DNA of 35,662 nucleotides. Source: Hydrogenothermus sp964516095. Lineage in GTDB: Bacteria > Aquificota > Aquificia > Aquificales > Hydrogenothermaceae. Under the pieces are notes generated by a model. That model made no database searches, was not told where the DNA came from, and saw only the letters and a list, made by a program, of their open reading frames with translations. The first letter of the stretch is position 1, and the number at the start of each line of letters is the position of its first letter. The position numbers were made by a program, and so were the translations under genes. The DNA is taken from NCBI GenBank assembly GCA_964516095.1, contig CAZEYS010000009.1, forward strand, positions 1-35,662. Direction: 5' to 3'. Shown here one piece after another: positions 1 to 8,331 of this stretch.

Positions 1-847
1 TTCCATAATCATTAATTAACGCTGATTGGAATTTTTTCCATCTGTTTAAAGATGAATCTCTTAATGTAAGTCCAAAATAACCTGCGCTACCAGGTTCTCT
101 TAACGCGGATATACCTCTTGCTATGAATGCTTTGAATGCTTTTACTGTTTCTGGAGGATCTGTAATAAATACATCAAATGCCCCAATCCATTCCTGTGGG
201 AAAGGATTTCTTAAATCAAATCTTATAGCTTCTGCATTTTCTATACCTAATTCTTTAAATATTTTGTTGTCAAACTCAATAGATCTTTCATCAATATCAA
301 GAATTAAAACTCTTCTTGCTAAACCTGTTAATGCAACTGCTAGTCCTGTTAAGTCATCTTCTGCACCCATAACAAGTATATCTTTATTTCTTAAGTCTTC
401 TCTTGAATCTAAAAATAAAACTCTTGATATAGTTGTTTCTGGAGTAACAGATCCTTGATCATATTCTTGAATTGCTTTAGGTCTATTCTTCGTAAGTTGT
501 AAAAACTTATGATACCATTCCTTATTGGCATAAAAAGGAATTCCTCTTCCTTCACATGCTTGACATGTGTAATCTACATAAGGAGGTATATTAAGTTCTT
601 TTATAAGATTAACCCCTTTATCAGTTAAATAGATTTCGTCGTTTTCTATTTTCACAATACCTTCGTTTATTAGTTCTTTTATAATTTCAGCAGCCGCTGG
701 AACAGGTAAATCAGAATAATCAACAATTTTCCAAAAATCAGAAGTTACCTGCAAAGCCGCAAGTACTCTTTCTACGTTTCTTCCGATTAGATTAATATTG
801 GTCTTTTCTGATGCTGCTTTTGCAACCTTTTCTAAAATTTCTGCCAA
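1..847 (-). CDS. bpsA: N4-bis(aminopropyl)spermidine synthase (branched-chain polyamine synthase), 3' end beyond window
   Basis: Transfers aminopropyl groups from decarboxylated SAM to spermidine to make branched polyamines that protect nucleic acids at high temperature (family knowledge). About 282 residues are visible and the C-terminus lies outside the window. The N-terminal ~90 residues look like a winged-helix region. A YTCQACEGRG cysteine motif and a Rossmann-type part with GAEDDLTGLA and ITDPPET follow; these are hallmarks of the BpsA (former DUF43) family. There is no ATG: the start is a TTG at 847, preceded by GGAGG six bases upstream, and the frame is closed by a TGA about 50 bases further up. 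The gene stands alone behind its own promoter. speD, which makes the substrate decarboxylated SAM, is about 18 kb away in the same window. Confidence 0.9.
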   Translation of the reverse strand, partial: MAEILEKVAKAASEKTNINLIGRNVERVLAALQVTSDFWKIVDYSDLPVPAAAEIIKELINEGIVKIENDEIYLTDKGVNLIKELNIPPYVDYTCQACEGRGIPFYANKEWYHKFLQLTKNRPKAIQEYDQGSVTPETTISRVLFLDSREDLRNKDILVMGAEDDLTGLAVALTGLARRVLILDIDERSIEFDNKIFKELGIENAEAIRFDLRNPFPQEWIGAFDVFITDPPETVKAFKAFIARGISALREPGSAGYFGLTLRDSSLNRWKKFQSALINDYG

Positions 848-883
848 TTGTAACCTCCTTATAACTTTGAAATTTAAACTTTT

Positions 884-912
884 ATAGTATCATACTAACT
901 TTTAATCTTCAA
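884..912 (-). promoter_or_regulatory. Predicted sigma70-type promoter of bpsA
   Basis: On the minus strand, TTGAAG (912-907) is separated by 17 bases from TACTAT (889-884). This would give a short leader of about 30 bases before the TTG start at 847. Consensus match only. Confidence 0.45.
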
Positions 913-1024
913 ATTTTATTCCTTAAATTACGACAATAATATTTTTTTCTTCTTGTCTAATCTATGTTCTAACTGTTTGAATAGTCTTTTCAACTTCTTT
1001 TGAAATTACCTACTTTTCTAACAC

Positions 1025-1053
1025 TTGCATAAAATGAAATTCTTTAGTATAAT
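1025..1053 (+). promoter_or_regulatory. Strong sigma70-type promoter of tRNA-Phe
   Basis: TTGCAT at 1025-1030, a 17-base spacer and a perfect TATAAT at 1048-1053. Initiation would fall near 1060, a few bases before the mature tRNA 5' end at 1068. It is the best consensus promoter seen in the window, as expected for a stable RNA gene. Confidence 0.7.
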
Positions 1054-1067
1054 ATATAACCCAATAG

Positions 1068-1143
1068 GGCCAGGTAGCTCAGTTGGTAGAGCACGCGGCT
1101 GAAAACCGCGGTGTCGGCGGTTCGATTCCGCCCTTGGCCACCA
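1068..1143 (+). tRNA. tRNA-Phe (anticodon GAA)
   Basis: A 76-base cloverleaf with encoded CCA. The acceptor stem GGCCAGG pairs with CTTGGCC (one G-U), followed by discriminator A and CCA. The D arm contains AGCTCAGTTGGTAGAGC. The anticodon arm has the 5-bp stem CGCGG/CCGCG and loop CTGAAAA, so the anticodon is GAA, which reads Phe codons. The T arm has the GGCGG/CCGCC stem with TTCGATT. Its 3' end lies one base from the convergent folK stop codon, so there is no room for a separate terminator. Confidence 0.97.
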
Positions 1144-1144
1144 T

Positions 1145-1618
1145 TTACTTTTCAAATATAAAATTTTCTTTTATTTCCTTTAATAACTGATAAATTGTTT
1201 TATTCAGTTCAGGGTGCTTAAAATTACATTCAAGATCACATAAAGGTTTTAGCACAAAGTCCCTCTCATGTATATATGGATGAGGAATAACTAGATTATC
1301 AGATTTATAGATCAGATCTCCATAAAATAAAATATCAATATCTATTTCTCTTGGTCCCCAATGAAAGCGGTAAACTCTTCCAACTTTTTTTTCTACATCT
1401 TTTATAAATTTTAGCAATTCTTCAGGTGGTAAATCCGTGTATCCACTTACAGCTGTGTTAAGAAAATACTCCTGATTTTTAAAGCCATAAGCTCTAGATT
1501 TATAGATAGGTGCAGATTTTATATTTTTTATCTTTTGTTTAAGGAAAAAAATTGCTTTTTTTATATAACTCTTTCTATCTCCTACGTTAGATCCAAGCCC
1601 TAAAAATATCTTTTCCAT
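1145..1618 (-). CDS. folK: 2-amino-4-hydroxy-6-hydroxymethyldihydropteridine diphosphokinase (HPPK)
   Basis: Transfers pyrophosphate from ATP to 6-hydroxymethyl-dihydropterin in folate biosynthesis, in the cytoplasm. The 157-residue length is normal for a single-domain HPPK. FLGLGSNVGDR (residues 5-15) is the family N-terminal signature, and GPREIDIDILFYGD (88-101) supplies the arginine and the two magnesium-binding aspartates of the active site. No clear Shine-Dalgarno precedes the ATG. No other folate gene is adjacent; it is divergent from the L,D-transpeptidase (59-base gap) and runs convergently into tRNA-Phe. Confidence 0.95.
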   Translation of the reverse strand: MEKIFLGLGSNVGDRKSYIKKAIFFLKQKIKNIKSAPIYKSRAYGFKNQEYFLNTAVSGYTDLPPEELLKFIKDVEKKVGRVYRFHWGPREIDIDILFYGDLIYKSDNLVIPHPYIHERDFVLKPLCDLECNFKHPELNKTIYQLLKEIKENFIFEK

Positions 1619-1677
1619 TTTGTATTCTGCTATAATAATTATTTATTACACACTCTTACAAGAATTATATTAAATAA

Positions 1678-2958
1678 ATGAGAGCATTTACAAATCTTTT
1701 TTTTATTATCTTATTAATTCAATATGCTTTTTCAGCAAATATAGACTTTCTTTTAGAGAAAGCAGTTTATCTAACTAAGGAAAATGATTTAAAAAAGTAC
1801 TTTGATATTGCTTTTAAATCTTATAACGAGGGTTTGTATGATATTACGGAAAAAAATTGTTTAAGATATTTGAAAAACACATCTTTAATGAATGAAAACA
1901 GGTGGAAAATTTTAGAACTTCTTGCCTTTACTTATTATAGAACTAAAAATAAATGGGCAATGAAGCATTATGTCGAAAAGGAACTTTATAAAGGTAGAGA
2001 ATATATAGATAAAGATACTCAAAAAAGAATTTTTGTTCTCGTATACAATTTGTTTTTAGATGACAAAAAAGAAAGACAAACAATAAAAAGCAAATTTCGA
2101 TATATTTGGAGAATAAACAATAAAAAGCTGTCTTTACCTGAAAATTTACAAAGTTTTACTCCTTTTGTGAATATTTTTCCTTATAAAAATAAAAGGTTGT
2201 TTGGTTCTAACAAAATATATTTTTCCGATACAAACCAAACCCTCTATGAAGTTGGCTATAAAACTGATATGGGATATGATGAACTTAGGGAAGCTAATCC
2301 TCTTATAGATCCATTTGATATCCGAAAAGACATGGCTTTAATACTGCCAAGGAAAAGATTAATTCCAGCCATAAGAGTTAAAGTAGGTGAAATTTATATA
2401 AATCTGGTGGAAAAAAGGTTGTACTATGTCTATAAAGATATAAATAAATCATATATTATTACTTTTCCTATAGGTGTTGGTACTGATGATAAAAAATCTC
2501 CAGTTGGGACTTTTAAAATATCAGAAAAGAGAAAAAACCCAGCATGGTATGTTCCTGAGAATATAAGGAAAGAAAATCCACAGCTCCCAGATGTTGTGCC
2601 TCCTGGAGAAAATAATCCTTTAGGAACCAGAGCAATGAGATTGGGAAGTAGTAGCTATTTGATTCACGGTACCAATAAAAGTTTTGGAGTTGGCCTTAAG
2701 GTTAGTCATGGATGTATAAGACTTTTTAATAGAGATGTAGAAAGGTTATTTAACCTTGTAAATAAAGGAACTACTGTGAAAATATACGAAAAATATATAA
2801 AGGCTTCTTATATTAATAATAAAAAATATATAGAAATACATGGAAGAAAAAAAGAACTTAAAAATATAAATTTAAACATATATGCCAAAAAGGTAAACAA
2901 AAACTACTTACAGTTTATAAAGATGGAAAAGAGGGGATTTGCATTCCCCCTTTTCTGA
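1678..2958 (+). CDS. Secreted L,D-transpeptidase (YkuD domain) with LysM-like module
   Basis: Predicted periplasmic enzyme that forms 3-3 cross-links in peptidoglycan or attaches proteins to it (ErfK/YbiS/YcfS/YnhG type). Residues 1-20 look like a signal peptide. Residues 20-150 are helical and unassigned. Residues 181-224 resemble a LysM peptidoglycan-binding unit (TLYEVGYKTDMGYDELREAN...). Residues 237-372 are the YkuD catalytic domain, with IHGTN (H330) and SHGCIRLFN, whose C346 is the predicted nucleophile. All catalytic motif residues are present. The last nine codons overlap a terminator hairpin. The exact physiological cross-link cannot be read from sequence. Confidence 0.88.
   Translation: MRAFTNLFFIILLIQYAFSANIDFLLEKAVYLTKENDLKKYFDIAFKSYNEGLYDITEKNCLRYLKNTSLMNENRWKILELLAFTYYRTKNKWAMKHYVEKELYKGREYIDKDTQKRIFVLVYNLFLDDKKERQTIKSKFRYIWRINNKKLSLPENLQSFTPFVNIFPYKNKRLFGSNKIYFSDTNQTLYEVGYKTDMGYDELREANPLIDPFDIRKDMALILPRKRLIPAIRVKVGEIYINLVEKRLYYVYKDINKSYIITFPIGVGTDDKKSPVGTFKISEKRKNPAWYVPENIRKENPQLPDVVPPGENNPLGTRAMRLGSSSYLIHGTNKSFGVGLKVSHGCIRLFNRDVERLFNLVNKGTTVKIYEKYIKASYINNKKYIEIHGRKKELKNINLNIYAKKVNKNYLQFIKMEKRGFAFPLF
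2926..2955. terminator. Hairpin terminator between convergent genes
   Basis: GAAAAG-A-GGGG (2926-2936) pairs with CCCCCTTTTC (2946-2955), with one bulged A and a 9-base loop. The stem sits inside the last codons of the L,D-transpeptidase gene, right before its TGA. A T-rich stretch follows on the plus strand (TTATTTTTAC); on the minus strand the T tract is weak. It probably separates transcripts from both sides. Confidence 0.6.
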
Positions 2959-2966
2959 TGTTATTT

Positions 2967-3344
2967 TTACTTTCTTAAACCTTTTTCTATGAGAGCTTCA
3001 GTATTATGGTTTATTCTTTTTAGTTTAGCCTTCAGATTCGTTATTTCTTCGGAGTTTTTATCAGCTGTGGTTTTTGCTTCTTTGGCTATATTCAAAGCTT
3101 CGTCAGCTTTTTTATTGGCAATTTCAGCTGTGTTTAGAGCTTCTGTAGCTTTTCTATCAACATTGTTTAATTCGTAAATTATATCCTCATGTTCTTTTTT
3201 TAGATTATTAACTTTGCTTTCTAGTTTAGCTTGTTTTTCTTTGATAGGTTTTAATTGTTCCTCAACGTATGCTTTTGTGGCACAAGAAGTAAACAAACCT
3301 GCAGAAACTAAACCTGCAATTCCTAATTTGATTAATCTGTTCAT
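2967..3344 (-). CDS. Small coiled-coil outer-membrane lipoprotein (Lpp-like)
   Basis: 125 residues. The N-terminus has a hydrophobic stretch ending in a lipobox (LFTSC, Cys21), so it is expected to be lipidated. Nearly all the rest is heptad-rich (LKPIKEKQAKLESKVNNLKK; then alanine-rich repeats such as ATEALNTAEIANKKADEALN), predicting a long coiled coil like murein lipoproteins or alanine-zipper proteins. There is no C-terminal lysine of the Braun lipoprotein type, since the end is EKGLRK. A GGAGG lies 10 bases before the ATG. It is convergent with the L,D-transpeptidase, which may be meaningful because such enzymes can attach lipoproteins to peptidoglycan; that link is inference. Confidence 0.75.
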   Translation of the reverse strand: MNRLIKLGIAGLVSAGLFTSCATKAYVEEQLKPIKEKQAKLESKVNNLKKEHEDIIYELNNVDRKATEALNTAEIANKKADEALNIAKEAKTTADKNSEEITNLKAKLKRINHNTEALIEKGLRK

Positions 3345-3412
3345 CGCTTATTAACCTCCATTAAAAAATTTTTTAATTGTTTTATCAACTCTACAGTATT
3401 TTATTAAATTTT

Positions 3413-3418
3413 ATTATA
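3413..3418 (-). promoter_or_regulatory. Possible -10 element for the coiled-coil lipoprotein gene
   Basis: A perfect minus-strand TATAAT (3418-3413) lies about 70 bases upstream of the ATG. No convincing -35 element is seen at the right distance, so this is only a candidate. Confidence 0.3.
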
Positions 3419-3445
3419 TCTTATTTTTCGTAAAAGTAAGGATAT

Positions 3446-3733
3446 TTATTTAATGTTATCTATTATTTTTTTCATGGGAATAAATCCAAAAGGCACTACA
3501 GAATAAATAATAAGTATGAAAACTGTTTTATTATCTATATGAAGCTTCTCTTTAGCATTGAATAAAACATATAAAAAAGAAAGCCATAGAACTCCATGAA
3601 TACTTCCCATTATTATGGTCGCTATTTTATAGCCCCATATATATTTTAGAGGCATAGCCACAAATATTAAAATAATTAGGGAGATACCCTCAATTGTGGA
3701 TATTAATTTTAGTTTGTTTTTGATTTCTTCCAT
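3446..3733 (-). CDS. DUF3817 family small membrane protein
   Basis: 95 residues with about three predicted membrane helices: roughly 13-30 (IEGISLIILIFVAMPLKY), 37-58 (ATIIMGSIHGVLWLSFLYVLF) and 70-88. The pattern IEG...PLKY...GSIHG matches the DUF3817 family of small integral membrane proteins, whose function is unknown. Its ATG abuts the rimO stop codon directly (TAA then ATG), and GAGG lies eight bases upstream, so it is the last gene of the long minus-strand run and is probably translated by coupling to rimO. Confidence 0.75.
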   Translation of the reverse strand: MEEIKNKLKLISTIEGISLIILIFVAMPLKYIWGYKIATIIMGSIHGVLWLSFLYVLFNAKEKLHIDNKTVFILIIYSVVPFGFIPMKKIIDNIK

Positions 3734-5032
3734 TTATTCTACCTCTTCTGCCACAGTATCTACAAAATCAATAACATCTTTAATTTTTACTTTTATAAAC
3801 TCTCCTGGATTAATAGGTTCAGTTGTTTCTATGTAAGTTATACCATCTATTTCAAATCCGCTTCTGTATGTTCTGCCAACTGGTAAAGTTTCCCATTCTT
3901 CTGAAAAACCGTCTACTAAAACTTCTATTTCTTTTCCAATTAATGATTTATTTTTTTCTTCAGATATCTTTTCTTGAAGTTGTGTAATTTCGTTTTTTCT
4001 TCTTATCTTCTCTTCATAAGAGACTGTATCTTTATACTTCTCATAAGCTGGCGTTCCTTCTTCATGAGAATATGTAAATACCCCAAGCCAATCAAATTTA
4101 GCCTCTTCTATGAATTTTTTTAAATTCTTAAAATCTTTTTCTGTTTCCGTTGGAAATCCTACTATTACAGATGTTCTAATAGCAGCATCTGGGATATATT
4201 TTTCTTTCCAGTTTAGTATCTGCTCTATTTTTTTTCTTCTATAGCCCCTCATCATATCTTTTAGAATTTTGTCTTCACTGTGCTGTATAGGCATTTCAAA
4301 GTAATTAACGACTTTCTCACTATCTCTTATTCTCTTTATAAAATCTTCGTTTACAGTTGTTGGATAAAGATAAAAAAGCCTTATCCATTTTAAATCTTTT
4401 ATTTTTTCCAGTTCTTTTATCAGTTCCCACAACATAGGTTTTCCATATATATCTGTCCCATAAAAACTCGTATCTTGTGAAACAATATTTATTTCTTTTA
4501 CACCTCTATCTACAAGGATTTTGGCTTCTTCTACTAGTTCTGGTATAGGTCTGCTTTTGTGTTTACCTCTAATGTTAGGAATGGCACAAAATGCACATGT
4601 ATGATCACACCCTTCAGATATTTTTAAATAGGCTGTATGTTTTGGAGTTGTAATCACTCTCTGTTTATATAAAGGTTCATTTATTACTTTACTTATACCT
4701 ATTTTTTCTGGAATTTGCATTTCATTTTTCAAATCAACAAATAAATCTACTTCAGGTATCTCTTTTTCAAGTTCTTCTTTGTACCTTTCAACCAAACAAC
4801 CAGTAACCACAATTTTTTTATTATCTGTATCCTTTAGTTCTACAGCTTCTAATATGGTGTTTATGGATTCTTCTTTGGCCTCATCTATAAATCCACATGT
4901 GTTTATTATTATTGTGTCTGCTTCTTCCACATTGTTTGTAAACTGAACATTTGAAGCATTTAACTTTCCAAGTAAATACTCTGTATCTACTAAATTTTTA
5001 GGACATCCGAGAGATAAAACTGCTATTTTCAA
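3734..5032 (-). CDS. rimO: Ribosomal protein S12 methylthiotransferase RimO
   Basis: Radical-SAM enzyme that adds a methylthio group to the conserved aspartate of ribosomal protein S12. The N-terminal UPF0004 domain carries the auxiliary cluster cysteines C10 (LGCPKNLVDTE), C46 (NTCGFID) and C79 (TGCLVERY). The radical-SAM CxxxCxxC motif is C142/C146/C149 (SEGCDHTCAFCAIP). A C-terminal TRAM-like beta domain follows (about 365-432). LGCPKNLVD separates RimO from the tRNA enzyme MiaB. The length of 432 is normal. The start is TTG at 5032, and the AGAGG upstream is rather distant (11 bases). Confidence 0.95.
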   Translation of the reverse strand: MKIAVLSLGCPKNLVDTEYLLGKLNASNVQFTNNVEEADTIIINTCGFIDEAKEESINTILEAVELKDTDNKKIVVTGCLVERYKEELEKEIPEVDLFVDLKNEMQIPEKIGISKVINEPLYKQRVITTPKHTAYLKISEGCDHTCAFCAIPNIRGKHKSRPIPELVEEAKILVDRGVKEINIVSQDTSFYGTDIYGKPMLWELIKELEKIKDLKWIRLFYLYPTTVNEDFIKRIRDSEKVVNYFEMPIQHSEDKILKDMMRGYRRKKIEQILNWKEKYIPDAAIRTSVIVGFPTETEKDFKNLKKFIEEAKFDWLGVFTYSHEEGTPAYEKYKDTVSYEEKIRRKNEITQLQEKISEEKNKSLIGKEIEVLVDGFSEEWETLPVGRTYRSGFEIDGITYIETTEPINPGEFIKVKIKDVIDFVDTVAEEVE

Positions 5033-5091
5033 ATCTTTAAAACCTCTTTGTGTTTTGTTTAATAAAATTATAAATTAGATTTTGTTAAAAT

Positions 5092-6159
5092 TTATCTAAT
5101 TTTAATCAGTGCTAATGTTATAATGGCAAAAATTATGGTAATAATCCATACTCTTATTACTATTTTAGATTCAGGAATACCTTTTAATTCAAAGTGATGG
5201 TGTATAGGAGCTCTTTTAAATAATCTTTTTCCTCCTGTAATTTTAAAATAAGCTACCTGTAGTATCACCGACAAAGTTTCTATAACAAATATTGCACCGA
5301 CAAGAGCAAATAAAAATTCCTGTTTGGTTATCACAGCTGTTAAACCTAAAACAGCTCCAATGGATAAAGAGCCTACGTCTCCCATAAACATCTGTGCTGG
5401 AAAAGCATTAAACCATAAAAATCCCAATCCTGCTCCTAAAAGAGCCATTAGGAAAACAGTAATCTCTCCAACTCCAGAAATATAAGTTAGATGCAGATAA
5501 TTGGATAAAATTATATGTCCTGTAATGTATGCAATTATTGCAAATGTGGTTGCTACTATCAGTGCTGGGCCAATTGCAAGACCATCAAGACCGTCCGTCA
5601 AATTAACAGCATTAGAAGAAGCAACTATAATAAAAGAAGCCCATAATATAAAGAATACTCCCATATCTATATATAAAGTTTTAAAAATCGGAAAATATAA
5701 ATAGGTATTGAAATCCGGGTAAAGGTACAGTGCTGTTGCTATAACCAAAGAAAATAATACTTGAAGTCCAAATTTTGTTTTTGCGGATAATCCGGTTTTT
5801 TTCTTAATTTTTAAGTAATCATCCATGAAACCTATAATACTGAATGATAAAAATGTAAATAAAGTAACCCAGCAGTAAAAGTTATCTAACCTACACCACA
5901 GCAAAGATGAAATTAACACAGTTAAAGTGATTAATACTCCTCCCATAGTAGGGATATATTTCTTCGATTTATGTGAATCAGGAGTATATTCTCTTATATA
6001 TCCCCCTGTTTTATTCTGGAATTTTTTTAACTTCTGTATTACATAGGGTGCAAATATTAAAAATAAGAAAAATGATGTTAAGAATGCTCCAAAAGCTCTA
6101 AAAGTTATATATTTAAATATATTTATATCCAGAAATTGATAAAGCCAGTGGTAGAGCAT
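5092..6159 (-). CDS. mraY: Phospho-N-acetylmuramoyl-pentapeptide transferase
   Basis: Integral membrane enzyme that makes lipid I from UDP-MurNAc-pentapeptide and undecaprenyl phosphate, the first membrane step of peptidoglycan synthesis. About ten transmembrane segments. Motifs: DDYLK (113-117) with catalytic/magnesium aspartates, NLTDGLDGLA (186-195), and a C-terminal HHHFE histidine motif. I place the start at the ATG at 6159, which overlaps the stop of the preceding methyltransferase (TTTGATGC) and gives the canonical MLYHWL N-terminus; a TTG one codon earlier is possible. It lies far from the main division cluster (22300-29232) and is co-transcribed with unrelated genes. Confidence 0.96.
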   Translation of the reverse strand: MLYHWLYQFLDINIFKYITFRAFGAFLTSFFLFLIFAPYVIQKLKKFQNKTGGYIREYTPDSHKSKKYIPTMGGVLITLTVLISSLLWCRLDNFYCWVTLFTFLSFSIIGFMDDYLKIKKKTGLSAKTKFGLQVLFSLVIATALYLYPDFNTYLYFPIFKTLYIDMGVFFILWASFIIVASSNAVNLTDGLDGLAIGPALIVATTFAIIAYITGHIILSNYLHLTYISGVGEITVFLMALLGAGLGFLWFNAFPAQMFMGDVGSLSIGAVLGLTAVITKQEFLFALVGAIFVIETLSVILQVAYFKITGGKRLFKRAPIHHHFELKGIPESKIVIRVWIITIIFAIITLALIKIR

Positions 6160-6734
6160 CAAACTTCTCTATTTACAGAAAATAGTCTATCTAAAACAAT
6201 AGCTGAAGCGTTTCTTACAGATAGATGGTTCCATGTGCCAGGTCCCAATATAGGTTCCAGTATGTAATCACAACTTTGTACTAGTTCTTCAGGCATGCCC
6301 CATCCTGTACCCATCATTATTAAATAAATATCATCTTTTTGCTTTAATTTTTCTCTCATTTCTTTATATGATACTGTTTGAGGATACTTTTTAGCAGAAG
6401 TTGCTATCAATTTTGGGTATTTACCTTTTTCCTTTTTTATATCTTCCAGCATCTCGGTTATAGAAGATGCAAGTCTAACTAAACTTCCAGCATCTGCCCT
6501 TTTTGGATTAAACTTGCTTCCAAATCCTTCTCTCCAGTATTTTATTTGTTCCTGAATTACAAACTGTTGAGCTTCAAGAGGCTGGACTATGTAGTAACCA
6601 GCCAATTCATATGTTCTGGCTGGCCTTGCTATATCGTGGAAATCTAAAGTAGTAAACGATGTTGCTATCCACTTTCCGTCTTTATTTACTGCAGGATAAT
6701 GAATTACAGATATAAAAACATGGTCATTTGTCAT
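6159..6734 (-). CDS. SPOUT-class RNA methyltransferase (Methyltrn_RNA_4 family)
   Basis: 191 residues matching the small SAM-dependent RNA methyltransferase family distantly related to TrmD. The C-terminal half has features expected of a SPOUT knot: MMGTGWGMPEE followed by EPILGPGTWNHLSVRNAS, where the glycine-rich turn and asparagine-serine segment would form the SAM pocket. The N-terminus (HYPAVNKDGKWIATSFTTLD) is characteristic of this family. The RNA target is not established. The ATG overlaps the cimA stop by four bases (ATGA), and its own stop overlaps mraY. Confidence 0.8.
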   Translation of the reverse strand: MTNDHVFISVIHYPAVNKDGKWIATSFTTLDFHDIARPARTYELAGYYIVQPLEAQQFVIQEQIKYWREGFGSKFNPKRADAGSLVRLASSITEMLEDIKKEKGKYPKLIATSAKKYPQTVSYKEMREKLKQKDDIYLIMMGTGWGMPEELVQSCDYILEPILGPGTWNHLSVRNASAIVLDRLFSVNREV

Positions 6735-8329
6735 GTTGTGTCGTCTCCTTTCGGTTTCAAGTTATCCTTAACCAGTTTATACACAAAACTATCTACAACA
6801 GCCTGCCATGATGCTTCTATCACATTATCAGATACGCCAACAGTTCCCCATTTTGAGTTTTCATCTTTACTTTCAATTAGTACCCTTATTTTTGCAGCTG
6901 TACCGCTGTTTTCATTTACTATTCTAACTTTATAATCAATCAGATGGACATCAGCTATAGAAGGATAATGACAGACTAAAGCTTTTTTCAAGGCTTTATC
7001 AAGAGCATTAACAGGCCCTGTTCCCAGAGAAGCTGTATGTTCATATTTATCTTTGATTTTTATTCTCACTGTTGCTTCTGAAACTGGTATTTTGTCTGAA
7101 TACCGTCGCGCAACTAATACTCTATATGCATCTAAATCGAAGTACTTTGGCAACATTCCTAAAAAGTCTCTTATTAAAAGTTCTAAAGAGGCTTCAGCTG
7201 CTTCATAATGGTAGCCATAGTTCTCTAATTCTTTGATTTTTTTAATAAGTTCTGGGATACGTGGGTCTTTTTCATCTAAAGGTATTCCGAGTTCTTTTGC
7301 CTTGTATATTATGTTAGACTTTCCTGCTAAATCAGAAACAAGTATTTTTCTTTTGTTTCCAACTAATTCTGGGTCTATATGCTCATAAAGTTTAGAATTT
7401 TTCAGTACTGCAGAAGCATGAACTCCTCCTTTGTGGGCAAACGCACTATCTCCAACATAAGGCATATTTTTAGGAACAGGTAAATTAACAATGTCTGCAA
7501 CGAAATTTGAAACCTCTTTTAGTTTTCTTAAGTTTTCAAAAGGTACTGTTTCATATCCAAGTTTTATAGAGAGATTAGGTATTATTGAACATAAGTTTGC
7601 ATTACCACACCTTTCTCCAAATCCATTAATAGTGCCATGTACCATTGTAGCGCCATTTAGAACAGCTGTTATTGAATTCCAAACTGCTGTATCACTATCA
7701 TTATGTGCGTGAATTCCTAAATTTTCATTTATACCTTTTTCCTTTACTTTTCTTATAATATTTTCAATTTCATTTGGAAGAGTTCCGCCGTTTGTATCAG
7801 CAAGTACTATGAAATCTGCTCCTGCTTCTTTTGCAGCTTGTAATACTTTAACTGCATATTCTGGATTTGACTTATAACCGTCAAAAAAATGCTCTCCAAT
7901 GAATACAACTTCATCTGTATGTTTTTTCAAAAACTCTACTGTATCAAAAACCATTTCAAGGTTTTTTTCTAAAGTGGTTTTCAATGCCTGTGTAACATGT
8001 AAATCCCAGGCTTTACCAAATATTGTAATGACTGGTGTTTGAGCTTTTATTAAGTTTAAAACTAAAGGATCTTCTTCCACTTTATAATACGCTCTTCTGG
8101 TTGAACCAAAAGCTGCAATCTTAGAGTTTTTTAAATTGAGTTTCTTTACTTCTTCAAAGTATTTATCATCTTTTGGATTAGAACCTGGCCATCCACCTTC
8201 TATATAGTGAACACCAAATTCATCAAGTTTTTCCGTTATCCTGAGTTTGTCTTCAACAGAAACAGATACACCTTCAGCCTGTGTTCCGTCTCTTAATGTC
8301 GTATCATATATTAAAACTTTATTTTTCAT
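6731..8329 (-). CDS. cimA: (R)-citramalate synthase
   Basis: Condenses pyruvate and acetyl-CoA to citramalate, the threonine-independent entry to isoleucine. A HMGL-like TIM barrel (DTTLRDGTQAEGVSV near the N-terminus, HAHNDSDTAVWNS for metal binding) is followed by a LeuA-type C-terminal regulatory domain, about 532 residues in all. LRDGTQAEG and the length fit the long CimA family rather than LeuA; a separate, typical leuA lies just upstream. The start is the ATG at 8329. The ATG three codons earlier has its GAGG directly abutting it, whereas for 8329 the GAGG is nine bases away. It overlaps or abuts neighbours on both sides. Confidence 0.9.
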   Translation of the reverse strand: MKNKVLIYDTTLRDGTQAEGVSVSVEDKLRITEKLDEFGVHYIEGGWPGSNPKDDKYFEEVKKLNLKNSKIAAFGSTRRAYYKVEEDPLVLNLIKAQTPVITIFGKAWDLHVTQALKTTLEKNLEMVFDTVEFLKKHTDEVVFIGEHFFDGYKSNPEYAVKVLQAAKEAGADFIVLADTNGGTLPNEIENIIRKVKEKGINENLGIHAHNDSDTAVWNSITAVLNGATMVHGTINGFGERCGNANLCSIIPNLSIKLGYETVPFENLRKLKEVSNFVADIVNLPVPKNMPYVGDSAFAHKGGVHASAVLKNSKLYEHIDPELVGNKRKILVSDLAGKSNIIYKAKELGIPLDEKDPRIPELIKKIKELENYGYHYEAAEASLELLIRDFLGMLPKYFDLDAYRVLVARRYSDKIPVSEATVRIKIKDKYEHTASLGTGPVNALDKALKKALVCHYPSIADVHLIDYKVRIVNENSGTAAKIRVLIESKDENSKWGTVGVSDNVIEASWQAVVDSFVYKLVKDNLKPKGDDTT

Positions 8330-8331
8330 TT

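Noticed and set aside
123..458. Plus-strand open frame opposite bpsA
   Set aside because: Antisense shadow of a clearly conserved enzyme; composition and lack of motifs argue against coding.
2989..3177. Plus-strand hydrophobic open frame opposite the coiled-coil lipoprotein
   Set aside because: Its hydrophobic character is just the complement of the Lys/Glu-rich coiled coil on the minus strand.
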